NCBI GenBank assembly: GCA_021775095.1
Contig: JAJFII010000017.1
Location: 1-64,000, forward strand
Reading direction: 5' to 3'
Source: Rhodospirillales bacterium
Lineage (GTDB): Bacteria; Pseudomonadota; Alphaproteobacteria; Rhodospirillales; Casp-alpha2
Length of the DNA stretch: 64,000 nucleotides
Below are positions 8,467 through 17,017 of the stretch, in pieces. A program made the position numbers and the translations under genes. The notes beneath the pieces were generated by a model. It saw nothing but the letters and a program-made list of their open reading frames with translations. It was not told the DNA's origin and did not search any database. Every line of letters begins with the position of its first letter. Position 1 is the first letter of the stretch.

Positions 8467-10658
8467 AGCTGTTTTAGTCCGGTCAGGGTACCAACGATAC
8501 GGGCCTGCAGACGATCCCACCAGGTCGGGTTAAAAATCACCTGGGCTCGCCAGAAAGACGGACACAGGGTCGCCGCATGGGCAATTTCGCCGCACAGTCC
8601 ACACCCCACGCAGCCGTTGGTTACATGGGCCACCGGGTCCGTCTTGAGGGGGTCCGATGCGGCCTTGACCGTCAGGGTCGGGCAGCCCGACAATCGAATA
8701 CAGGAATGATCGCCGGTGCAGGTATCCTCATCGATGCCAAATCGCACCCGTTCAACCCGCTGACTGGCGGCAAGCGCCTTTGCGCGGATGGGTTTTATCC
8801 GGCGTTGGCGTTCAAGCTGGCATTCCCCTTCGGCGACGATGACCTTCAGTCCGTTGAATGAGGTTTGAAAGGCTTCCTTCAAGGTGTCCTGCATTTTCGC
8901 CACCCCATAGGTGTTCACCGTACGCAGCCATTTGACACCGACGCCGGTCAGGGCATCTTCGATGGTTGTCTCGCCGTGGGTGGCACTTTTTTCTGCCGAC
9001 AGCCGTTTCAGTTGCACATCCGGCGAAGAGATCACTTCCTGGGTACCGGTGGCCGACGTATACCCGTTTTTCATGATCACCAGGATCCCGTCGCCGCCAT
9101 TCAAAAGCCGTGAGGTTACCCCGGACAAAAGTCCGTTATGCCAGAACCCACCATCACCCATGACGGCGATCGGTCGTTTTTTCTGGAACGAAACTACCGA
9201 CGCGTTGGACGCCAGGCTCATGCCGTAGCCAAGGATCGAATTTCCGAAATTAAACGGCGCAAAGGTTGCAAAAGAATGGCAGCCAATATCGGCTGAATAA
9301 TGGACCTTGCCGATTTCCTTTTCGGTTAATTTCAGGGCCGCAAAAAACGGCCGTTCCGGGCACCCCGTACAGAAACTGGGCGGGCGCGGCGGCACCGGTT
9401 TGTCTAACAGCGCTGCGGCTTGTTTACGCAAATCGGCGATCTCTTGTTCGTAGGTTTTATCGCCCAGTCGATTTCCGACGCGGGGCAGGTGGGCGCGCAG
9501 AAAACCACCAACCCCCTGGACCATGACTTCAGAACTGTATTCGCCGGCCATCGGCAGGATGTCTTTGCCGGCCAGCACAACATCGGATCCGGCTCGGCGC
9601 AGGATCGTGCCGATCTCATTTTCCATATACTCGGGCTGCCCCTCTTCCAGCACCAGCACAGCCCGTTTGTCCCGGACGAAATCGAGGATGTCGTCGGGCA
9701 CCAAAGGGTAGACCACATTGAGGACCAGGATCGGCAGGTCGCAGCCGCCCTCTTCGTCGGCCAGCCCCAGTTCCAAAAGCCCCCTGAGCAAGGCATTATA
9801 AAGCCCGCCCTGGACAATCAACCCGACATCCGGGTGGCGGCGTCCTGCAAAAAATTCATTTAATTGATGGTCGCGCACGAATTTTCTGGCCGCCGGCATG
9901 CGCTCGCTGGACTTTATACGTTCGTGACCAAAGGTAACCGGCGGGTGGGCCAGGCGTTCGTATTCGTGCGGTGCCGGTTCGGACAACAGATTGACCATGG
10001 AGATTTCCGGCGCCACATTGTCCTTGGCAACAAAACTGCCCTGCACATGACAGGCCCGGATCCTCAGGGCCATCATCACCGGCGTGTTCGACGCCTCGGA
10101 CAACTGGAAGGCGGTTTCGACCAGTTTCACAATGCTCGGCAAATTGGCTCGTGGATCCATCAGCCAAAGGGTCGATTTCAGGGCATAGGCGTGGGAGCGT
10201 TCCTGAATAACACTGGAACCCTCACCAAAATCTTCGCCAATAACAATCAACGTGCCGCCCAGTACACCCGGAGAAGCCAGATTGGACAGGGCATCGGCGG
10301 CGACGTTGGTACCAACGATGGATTTCCAGGTAACTGCACCGCGCACCGGATACATAACCGACGCGCCAAGCATGGCTGCGGCCGAGGCTTCGTTGGTACA
10401 GGCCTCCACATGAACGCCGAGTTTTTTCATCTGTGGTGCGGCTTGCACCATGACATCAATCAGATGGGATATGGGCGAACCCTGATACCCCCCGACATAG
10501 GACACACCCGACTGCAACAGGGCTTTGGTCACCGCAAGGATGCCCTCGCCGTAAAAGATTTCACCGTCCCCGAGTTCGAGTTTTTCGATTTCCTTTGTAA
10601 AAGAGATCTCCAAGGGTGCGGCCTCCAGCCAACCGGTTGCGGTGATTGAATTCATCAT
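8463..10658 (-). CDS. iorA: Indolepyruvate ferredoxin oxidoreductase, alpha subunit
   Basis: Large subunit of the aryl-pyruvate oxidoreductase. Early motifs (GVSYVGGYQGSPISHLID, EACTNEASAAAMLGAS) belong to the pyruvate-binding domain. The ThDP-binding region is seen around GYGMSLASNASV and AVMGDGGFWHNGLLSG. A C-terminal ferredoxin-like domain has two cysteine clusters (CTGDHSCIRLSGC and CVGCGLCGEIAHAATLC). The start is uncertain: adjacent ATGs at 10658 and 10655 are possible, as is a TTG at 10682, and none has a strong ribosome site. First gene of the operon, divergent from the LysR gene by about 50 bases. Confidence 0.93.
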   Translation of the reverse strand: MMNSITATGWLEAAPLEISFTKEIEKLELGDGEIFYGEGILAVTKALLQSGVSYVGGYQGSPISHLIDVMVQAAPQMKKLGVHVEACTNEASAAAMLGASVMYPVRGAVTWKSIVGTNVAADALSNLASPGVLGGTLIVIGEDFGEGSSVIQERSHAYALKSTLWLMDPRANLPSIVKLVETAFQLSEASNTPVMMALRIRACHVQGSFVAKDNVAPEISMVNLLSEPAPHEYERLAHPPVTFGHERIKSSERMPAARKFVRDHQLNEFFAGRRHPDVGLIVQGGLYNALLRGLLELGLADEEGGCDLPILVLNVVYPLVPDDILDFVRDKRAVLVLEEGQPEYMENEIGTILRRAGSDVVLAGKDILPMAGEYSSEVMVQGVGGFLRAHLPRVGNRLGDKTYEQEIADLRKQAAALLDKPVPPRPPSFCTGCPERPFFAALKLTEKEIGKVHYSADIGCHSFATFAPFNFGNSILGYGMSLASNASVVSFQKKRPIAVMGDGGFWHNGLLSGVTSRLLNGGDGILVIMKNGYTSATGTQEVISSPDVQLKRLSAEKSATHGETTIEDALTGVGVKWLRTVNTYGVAKMQDTLKEAFQTSFNGLKVIVAEGECQLERQRRIKPIRAKALAASQRVERVRFGIDEDTCTGDHSCIRLSGCPTLTVKAASDPLKTDPVAHVTNGCVGCGLCGEIAHAATLCPSFWRAQVIFNPTWWDRLQARIVGTLTGLKQL

Positions 10659-10708
10659 CAAGAGCAAGTAAGTTAAAGTCAAACTGAGTTATTGAATAAA
10701 GTACATTC

Positions 10709-11623
10709 ATGAAATCAATTCAACTGGGGCCCATCGATCTGAACCTGTTGCGGATGTTTTTGCTGGTCTACGATACCGGGTCGGTCTCAACTGCGGGGGC
10801 CCGGTTAGGCCTCAGCCAACCGGCCGCAAGTAACGCCCTGCATCGCCTGCGCAGCCGCCTTGATGATCCTTTATTTGTCCGTACCAAGGGCGGCATGGTG
10901 CCAACCCATTATGCGCAATCCATTGTCGACGATGTGCGAAACCATCTCACCGGTTTGTACCGGGCGCTTGATCACCGCCAAACGTTTGATCCGCAATCCA
11001 ATGAGACCACCTTTCGGTTTTCCATCTCGGGTCTCGGCGAAGCAATGTTTCTGCCGCAGATCGTCCGCCAGGTGCTCAAGTCTGCGCCCCATTGCCAGTT
11101 TCGCAATGTATCGGTTACCCATGATCAATTGCCCGATGCCCTGACAAACGGCAGAACCGATCTGGCCATTGGCATCCTCGATATCCGCCAGCGCGGCATT
11201 AAATCACAGACCTTGTTTAAGGAATCCTATTCGGTAATCGCCGGTGCCGGATTGCCCCGGGACCGGGACCGGACACTTGATCTTACAAAAGCAAAACTGG
11301 TACTTCCCGTACCCGAACTCACCTATGCCCAGGAATTGGAATCCTGGCTCAGCCGCCGGGGATTAAACCAGAATATTGTTGTGCGCCTGCGTCATTTCGG
11401 TGCCTTGGCCGAACTGCTCAACGAATTTGATGTGATCGCCATCGTGCCCAGCCAATATGCCAGTCGCCTGGCGATCTCAGACCGAATTCGCTGCCTGTCG
11501 GAAATTTCCGAACTGGGCAAACGCGACGTGCGGATGATCTGGCACGCCCGCAGCGACTTTGACGTGGCCACCCGATGGTTCCGCGAGCAGATTACCCAGG
11601 TTTTGAGTGAGCCGGCGGCTTAG
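10709..11623 (+). CDS. LysR-family transcriptional regulator
   Basis: 304 residues, normal for the family. The winged helix-turn-helix occupies about residues 8-66 (DTGSVSTAGARLGLSQPAA, NALHRLRSRLDDPLFVRT), followed by the LysR substrate-binding domain. It is transcribed divergently from iorA with only ~50 bases between starts, the classic arrangement for a LysR regulator of the adjacent operon. The likely effector is an aromatic acid or keto acid from the pathway; this is inferred from position only. Confidence 0.92.
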   Translation: MKSIQLGPIDLNLLRMFLLVYDTGSVSTAGARLGLSQPAASNALHRLRSRLDDPLFVRTKGGMVPTHYAQSIVDDVRNHLTGLYRALDHRQTFDPQSNETTFRFSISGLGEAMFLPQIVRQVLKSAPHCQFRNVSVTHDQLPDALTNGRTDLAIGILDIRQRGIKSQTLFKESYSVIAGAGLPRDRDRTLDLTKAKLVLPVPELTYAQELESWLSRRGLNQNIVVRLRHFGALAELLNEFDVIAIVPSQYASRLAISDRIRCLSEISELGKRDVRMIWHARSDFDVATRWFREQITQVLSEPAA

Positions 11624-11709
11624 GGCGGTGCACCGATTATGCCGGGGCAGATTTATTTAAACTTTTTATGCCAACAATTTGTAAGGGACCTTGATCCCCG
11701 CAAACCTGT

Positions 11710-12120
11710 TCATTGGATCATATCTTTTGTAATCGATTTCACGCGCTTGCGAAGGTCTTCAACCGTGAAAGGTTTTACGATGTAGGAGTCCGCTCCGGCA
11801 TTGACCGCTTCGGTTACGAATTCTTTCGTCGCTTTGCCCGTTAACATTAGGAATTTTGACGGATATTTTATGGACCGAACTTTTTGAAGGAACTCCAAGC
11901 CGTTCATTTCAGGCATCATCCAATCGCAGATAATAAGATCGAATGGCTTCGGCGCGATCTTTATTTTATACATGGCTTCATTTCCGTTCGACGCCACTGT
12001 AATTTTTGCGATTCCAATTGCTTTGAGAGAATAATCGATCATTTTTCTTAAAACTTGTTCGTCGTCGACAACCAGAACTTCTAACTCCGATAACCTGGGT
12101 CCATAAACGTCCACTGCCAT
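11710..12120 (-). CDS. Single-domain response regulator (CheY-like)
   Basis: 136-residue receiver domain without an output domain. The acidic pair Asp19-Asp20, phospho-acceptor Asp66 (CDWMMPEMNG), Thr94 (LMLTGK) and Lys116 (VKPF) are all present, so it should be phosphorylatable. AGGAGG lies six bases before the ATG. No kinase or chemotaxis gene is adjacent, so its partner is unknown. It resembles stand-alone CheY-type regulators common in alphaproteobacteria. Confidence 0.92.
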   Translation of the reverse strand: MAVDVYGPRLSELEVLVVDDEQVLRKMIDYSLKAIGIAKITVASNGNEAMYKIKIAPKPFDLIICDWMMPEMNGLEFLQKVRSIKYPSKFLMLTGKATKEFVTEAVNAGADSYIVKPFTVEDLRKRVKSITKDMIQ

Positions 12121-12253
12121 TGGTTCCTCCTGATAACATCGCTTTCATAGCGCAACGCATGAACGCAGTTCCCATTTTAATGTTGCAGTGACAGTATAGC
12201 CAACCCGGGTATCACAAGCACTACATTGTTGGCCGGCCGCATCTTATCTTGGG

Positions 12254-12293
12254 TTGCGGCGATATTTGGCATCTTTGCTTGCGGCGATATTTG
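12254..12293 (+). repeat. Short direct repeat
   Basis: TTGCGGCGATATTTG occurs at 12254-12268 and again at 12279-12293, 25 bases apart. It could be a regulatory pair or replication slippage; nothing further supports a role. Confidence 0.6.
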
Positions 12294-12398
12294 CCGGCGA
12301 TTTATGTCGATGATTGATCATACCCGTTAAATTCACTTCTGTTAAAGGTTGTCAGACTTCTGCGGTGTTTTGTTGGTGGTCCGACGGATGGGCCAAAA

Positions 12399-12512
12399 TT
12401 TAGTCCCGGCTGGAAGCGGCTCCTATCCGAGCTTCCGTTTGCGCCGCCTCATTTGGCGCGGCTGATTCTTCGTCAGAAGCTCTCGCTAATTAAGCTAAGG
12501 CCACAGGAACCC
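12399..12512 (-). repeat. tRNA-like repeat, copy A (left edge of island)
   Basis: Read on the minus strand it resembles the 5' half of a tRNA: TTAGCTTAATTAGCGAGAGC (D-arm-like) then CTGACGAAGAATCAG (anticodon-arm-like). The usual U33 is G, the variable part is long, and there is no TTCGAAT T-loop, so it is not a working tRNA. It aligns along its whole length (about 70 percent by hand) with 40279-40395 in the same orientation. The 3' part keeps a hairpin (GGAAGC / GCTTCC arms) around the invariant core CGGCTCCTATCC. Confidence 0.6.
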
Positions 12513-12543
12513 GGCGACGGTGCAAGGTTCGGATCGTGACGGC

Positions 12544-13371
12544 CTAGGTTTTGTGAAAATGCCAAAATCTCCTGTAGTTAGGCACGACTTCACCTGTATT
12601 CTGATGTTCCCAATCGTACGTATGAGGCGGCGAATTGAGATCCTTCGAAAAATAGCGGGTAAATGCGAAACCCGAACTCGCCATGACACGTTCAATATTA
12701 TACGGCGACATGATCTGTCGACCATTTCTCAACCCGTGGTCAAGCCCTGCGGTATGATCTTCGGTAGGTTCCTCCCAGGCAATGATCGCATGAGGGTCGA
12801 CTGAATCACTAACAATGCATTCACACACGATATCGTCGCTCATCAAGGCGCACGTTTTCAAACAAGCTTCCGGGTTTGTTAGGGTGTAAAGGAAACCAAA
12901 ATTAATAACCAGATCGAACCGGCCATAGGTGCTGAAATCCATGGTTTCCAAATCACAGACTTTAAACGTAAAATTCTCCAGATTGCGGTATTTGATTTTA
13001 GCGATGTTGGCGTTTTCCTGGCGACCCTCCAGACACAGGACTTCGGCTCCTAGTTCACAAAAAAAGGCTCCAATATCCCCATGACCGGCGCCCAATTCGA
13101 CAATTTTTTTACCTTTGAAAAAATCAACACCATATATCTCCAGAATCTTATTAATTCGGACAATTCTCCATCTCTCATAATGACTGGCGTAGTGGTGTCT
13201 TGAGAAATGAAGGTGGTTTTTTGCGACAAAATTATCGAGTGGTGGCGATTGGGTTGAGATATGTGCAGAAATCCTGCTGACTTCCGTTGATAAGTTATCC
13301 AATCTATCGCTTAATTGATCGACTTTATCACCAAGGATGTCCAAGGCACCAATCAGTTTTTCTTCATTCAT
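12544..13371 (-). CDS. SAM-dependent methyltransferase with N-terminal coiled coil
   Basis: 275 residues. The first ~40 form a heptad-like coiled coil (LGDKVDQLSDRLDNLSTEVS). A class I methyltransferase follows with motif I VELGAGHGDIG (~residue 95) and a motif II-like acidic end LCLEGRQ. The ATG at 13371 is preferred to an upstream GTG at 13413, which lacks a ribosome site. The acceptor is unknown. It is the first gene inside the island edge and is transcribed outward, so surface-glycan or sugar methylation is plausible by context. Confidence 0.8.
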   Translation of the reverse strand: MNEEKLIGALDILGDKVDQLSDRLDNLSTEVSRISAHISTQSPPLDNFVAKNHLHFSRHHYASHYERWRIVRINKILEIYGVDFFKGKKIVELGAGHGDIGAFFCELGAEVLCLEGRQENANIAKIKYRNLENFTFKVCDLETMDFSTYGRFDLVINFGFLYTLTNPEACLKTCALMSDDIVCECIVSDSVDPHAIIAWEEPTEDHTAGLDHGLRNGRQIMSPYNIERVMASSGFAFTRYFSKDLNSPPHTYDWEHQNTGEVVPNYRRFWHFHKT

Positions 13372-13695
13372 TTGCAAGTTCCCATTTAGTTTCCCTATGG
13401 CACCGGAAAACACGAAGTTAACCAGCGCAAATTATCTAAATTTAACTCTCGGGTATTCCTGTTTAGCATGGAAGCTGACGTACAATTAAGCAGCTCTGAA
13501 AACTGTCGAAATAGTTCGAAAGTCTGAGGCGCAAATCACTAATAAGCCACTTTATAAATAAATTATTGCAGTGTCCTTTTTGATCGCTTCGATGACACTT
13601 TTCGTCGATAACATTGTTCTATGGGCTTTGACACGCTAAATACTTTCCCACCATTTTTTTAACAAGCAAATTTTTATCTCTTGGTGTGCATTGCC
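13372..13695. other. Gene-free stretch
   Basis: About 320 AT-richer bases upstream of the methyltransferase. No convincing gene, RNA or clear terminator is seen. Confidence 0.5.
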
Positions 13696-13845
13696 GTGAC
13701 TAGACCTAGAAATACTGAATACGAGGTCCTCAGTCAGTTGATTTGGGAATCGAACAAAAATCATGGCAATGAGCTCGAATACGACATGGAGGAAGATATG
13801 TCTCTGGAGCATCTGGATATTTCGAACTCCAATCGGTGTTTTGAA
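13696..13845 (+). pseudogene. Truncated second copy of a methyltransferase gene (5' end only)
   Basis: From GTG 13696 the frame reads TRPRNTEYEVLSQLIW, then ELEYDMEED, then LDISNSNRCFEF. It aligns with the N-terminus of the methyltransferase encoded at 38594-39799 (TRPHSSKLEMPSQPIW, ELEYYMEEG, QDISDLRRHFEI). The similarity ends at about 13845, exactly where an IS256-type transposase remnant begins on the other strand. The fragment lies in the opposite orientation to the full gene. It is best read as a paralogue cut by transposon insertion and deletion. Confidence 0.75.
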
Positions 13846-14074
13846 TTCCCATATCGAGCCGTTTAAATAGACCATTTTCATTCGAAAATACGCCGGTGGG
13901 TTTAGTCCACTTGCGGAACTGACGATGCACGGCTGCAATGGCAATGGTTGTATAATCGACCCGCCGGATAACTGTCGGGTATTTAAAATCGGTTGACGGG
14001 TTGGCCGGTTTTTTCCGCCACGATTTGATCGCAATCGGATATTTGACACTCGACTTTTCGTTCATTACGTCCAT
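13829..14074 (-). pseudogene. IS256-family transposase remnant
   Basis: The minus-strand translation gives KYPIAIKSWRKKPANPSTDF, then YPTVIRRVDYTTIAI, then RQFRKWTKPTGVFSNE. This is the conserved C-terminal part of IS256 (mutator) transposases, typically SWR..W..L..FF.YP..IRRVIYTTNAIE..NRQLRK..K..G.FP. Only about 80 residues survive, with several consensus residues changed, and no terminal repeats are seen. It abuts the methyltransferase gene fragment at its downstream end. Confidence 0.8.
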
Positions 14075-14165
14075 AGCAGTATCTCCGCCTTTAGGGATTT
14101 CCGCCTGTTAGCAGACTTCGGGACAGCCATGAATTTCTTATGGTTTTTACTCGCCACAAATTTCA

Positions 14166-14195
14166 GGCAAACGCGGATCTGGCAAACGCGGATCT
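14166..14195 (+). repeat. Tandem 15-base duplication
   Basis: GGCAAACGCGGATCT is present twice in direct succession (14166-14180 and 14181-14195), a simple slippage-type duplication in decayed intergenic DNA. Confidence 0.75.
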
Positions 14196-14561
14196 GGTGG
14201 GTCACGTAACTCTGGACTTCCGTCTCGGGAAAAATCGCGCCGATCTCGCCGGACAAGCCGGTCAGGCCAACAGCACGGCAATAGCCATAAGTTCACACTT
14301 TCCGGTTCCGACAGATCATCAAGGATTTAATAGTAAATTCACACTTTGCAGGTAATTTTTGTGTGCTAAAAACCATAGGGATGGGCAATCCAACATCGAC
14401 CTAAGGGACAATTAACGGGGTTGTGTTTGTTGTTTTACCGGGACCGACTTCGGGTTGGGCCCTTTTGCTTTTCCAAAAAGGGACATGAGATGCCAGCAAA
14501 ACAATGCGCCGTCCGGACGGTTGGCAAATGAAAATCAAAATACCTGTGGAAAACCACGGCG
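14196..14561. other. Gene-free stretch upstream of the TPR glycosyltransferase
   Basis: About 365 bases with no supported gene. It must contain the promoter of the following gene, but no clear -35/-10 pair can be defended. Confidence 0.5.
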
Positions 14562-16760
14562 ATGCGTAATGTATCGCTGGCACAGGCCTTAGATATCGCC
14601 ATCCAGTTGTTCCAGGCGGGAAATTTGGATGGGGCCGAAAAGATGTGCACCCGGGTTCTGTCGGCAATGCCGCAATCGGCCGAAGCCAACCACCTGCGTG
14701 GTGTCATCGCCGATCAAATGGGTGACGTTCCTAAAGCAATACAATTCCTGTTGGTCGCCCTGAAAAACGACGAGGCAAATTCAGAAATACTTTTTAATCT
14801 CGGCGTGACCTTCTCGAAAATTGATGAAACGGCCGAAGCCATTTCCTATTTTCAAAAGGCCGCAGCCTTGAACCCGGGCTCGGCGGAAATCTTTTTCCAG
14901 TACGCCAATGCCTGTTTTGCCGTAAAAGACTACCTCTCCGCTGTGCCTCTTTATGAAAAAGCCATAAAAATCGATCCGGGAAAGGCCGACTACTACGGAA
15001 ATTTGGGAGCGACCCACATAAATCTGGGAAATGATGAAGATGCTAAAATACCGCTCGATCAGGCCATTTTGCACGATCCCAATCATACCAACGGACACTT
15101 TTATCTGGGGAAAATTTATCACCGTCGCGGCGACATGGATGCCGCCATAAAATGCCACCTGCAGGCCCTGAAAAACGCACCTGAATTCGTCGATGCTTTG
15201 TTTGACCTGGCCAATATTTATCGGAAAACCGGCGACCTGACAGAAGCCGCAAATCTGTATGGGAAGGTCCTCGAACTGCGGCCTGATTTTATGGAAGCCC
15301 ATAGTAATTTTGGTGTGGTATTACGCAATGCCGGAAACCCTCAGGCCGCCCTTAAGTGTTTCGAAAAAGCCAATGAAATCGATCCAAATGTTGCGGAAGT
15401 TCACACCAATATGGGGGCCATTTATGGCGACGCCGGTGACCTAAAAAAGGCAAAATCGTGTTTCGAGCGGGCGTTTGAAATCGATCCCAGCCTGTCTTCG
15501 GTCCTCAGCAATCTGATCTTCATTGAAGACTTAGATTTACAAATCGACCAAGCGGGGCAGCAGTCTTCGCGGCAAAACTGGGACAAATTGTTTATAGCCC
15601 CGCTTGCCGACACAATTATGCCGCATGACAATGACCGGACACCGGACCGCAAATTGCGGATCGGCTACGTCTCCGGAGATTTTAAAAACCATTCGGCCTG
15701 TCATGGGTTTGCGTCACTCATTTTTGACCATGACCGCGAAAACTTTGAGGTCTATTGTTATGACAATAACTTCAACCACGATGAGATGACTGTTAAACTC
15801 AGGTTGGCGGCGGACGGATGGCGATCCATTTCAGGTAAACCGGATAAAACTGTCGTCGAGATCATAAAGCACGACCAAATAGATATTCTGGTTGATTTGT
15901 CAGGCCACTCCAGCGGCAATCGTCTGCCAGTTTTTGGTTACAGACCCGCGCCCCTGCAGGTCAACGGCATAGGACATTCTCCGCCAGGTATCTCTACCAT
16001 CGATTATCGTTTGACGAGCGAGTTCTCGACACCCAAAGCCGAGGAATTCCTTTACCCGGAATTGCCCCTGTATCTCAACTGCCCGATTGGCTACAAACCG
16101 CCTGACCCATCGCCAGATGTGGTGCCTCCGCCAATGCTGAGCAATGGATATGTCACCTTTGGCAGCTTTAATCGCATTAACAAAATTACGCAGAATGTCT
16201 ATCCGGTATGGGCCGAAATATTGCATGCCGTTCCCGGTTCCAAATTGTTATTTAAATGCAAGAATATGGAAAACGAGGGGCTCAGCGAAAAAATCAGGGA
16301 AATCTTTAACAATCTTGGTATTTCCGATGATCGATTAATTCTTTTGGGGCAGACCGGACAATATAAACATCTTGAAGCCATTAATCAGGTCGATATCTGT
16401 CTCGACCCGTTTCCCCACGGCGGTGGCATCACGACGCTGGATTGTTTGTGGATGGGTGTGCCCGTATTGGGTCAGATCTCGGATACAAAAATGTCTGGTC
16501 GGAGTAATCTGGTTATTTGTGGGCCTTTAGGAATGGACGAATGGGCGACGCGATCAAATGAAACCTACGTCCAAGCGGCATTGGACTGGGCTTTTAAACC
16601 CGCGGAACTGGCGGTCCTGCGAAATCAAATGAGGGTGCGCTTCGACAAAAGTTATTTCAACTTTGCAAAGGACGTAGAAACTGCATATCGGGCAATTTGG
16701 GAACGCTGGTGCAAAACGGAAAAGCCGTCGCCCTGGGATATTAAAACAGTCGATTCTTAA
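14562..16760 (+). CDS. TPR-domain O-GlcNAc transferase-like glycosyltransferase
   Basis: 732 residues in the layout of bacterial SPINDLY/OGT proteins. About nine tetratricopeptide repeats (residues ~5-310) are spaced at 34 residues (for example AISYFQKAAALNPGSAE, AVPLYEKAIKIDPGKAD). A GT41 catalytic part follows, with RIGYVSGDFKNHSACHG, DILVDLSGHSSGNRL, VTFGSFNRINKI and the donor-binding DPFPHGGGITTLDCLWMGVP. Such enzymes transfer GlcNAc or another sugar to protein Ser/Thr (often flagellin or other cytoplasmic targets). It lies alone between intergenic stretches at the left of the island and points into it. Confidence 0.9.
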   Translation: MRNVSLAQALDIAIQLFQAGNLDGAEKMCTRVLSAMPQSAEANHLRGVIADQMGDVPKAIQFLLVALKNDEANSEILFNLGVTFSKIDETAEAISYFQKAAALNPGSAEIFFQYANACFAVKDYLSAVPLYEKAIKIDPGKADYYGNLGATHINLGNDEDAKIPLDQAILHDPNHTNGHFYLGKIYHRRGDMDAAIKCHLQALKNAPEFVDALFDLANIYRKTGDLTEAANLYGKVLELRPDFMEAHSNFGVVLRNAGNPQAALKCFEKANEIDPNVAEVHTNMGAIYGDAGDLKKAKSCFERAFEIDPSLSSVLSNLIFIEDLDLQIDQAGQQSSRQNWDKLFIAPLADTIMPHDNDRTPDRKLRIGYVSGDFKNHSACHGFASLIFDHDRENFEVYCYDNNFNHDEMTVKLRLAADGWRSISGKPDKTVVEIIKHDQIDILVDLSGHSSGNRLPVFGYRPAPLQVNGIGHSPPGISTIDYRLTSEFSTPKAEEFLYPELPLYLNCPIGYKPPDPSPDVVPPPMLSNGYVTFGSFNRINKITQNVYPVWAEILHAVPGSKLLFKCKNMENEGLSEKIREIFNNLGISDDRLILLGQTGQYKHLEAINQVDICLDPFPHGGGITTLDCLWMGVPVLGQISDTKMSGRSNLVICGPLGMDEWATRSNETYVQAALDWAFKPAELAVLRNQMRVRFDKSYFNFAKDVETAYRAIWERWCKTEKPSPWDIKTVDS

Positions 16761-17017
16761 TGGATTAGAATTTTTCCGTGGTATCATGGTCTGCGCACTG
16801 GTGCGCGGCAATAAGGGTCTTTAGGTCTAAAGTTGAACTATATCTGAATTAAAAAAATACTGGTAACCGGGGGCTATTCATTGCAAGAAAATGCCACGAA
16901 AACGTCACGTTTCCTAATTTTCAAAGCCACTTGCTACTTGTTATATACTTGATAATGCTTTGATTAATTTATAACCCAAACCGTGCGCCTTGATCATGAA
17001 AGAAAGATTGTCTGATA

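Larger units (their letters stand above)
12121..12543. other. Intergenic region before the carbohydrate island
   Basis: About 420 bases with no convincing gene. It holds the upstream region of the response regulator, a 15-base direct repeat and the first tRNA-like repeat copy, which are listed separately. Confidence 0.6.

Noticed and set aside
13681-13866. 61-codon plus-strand frame as a separate small gene
   Set aside because: Its sequence is the 5' end of a methyltransferase paralogue, so it is listed as a pseudogene fragment instead.
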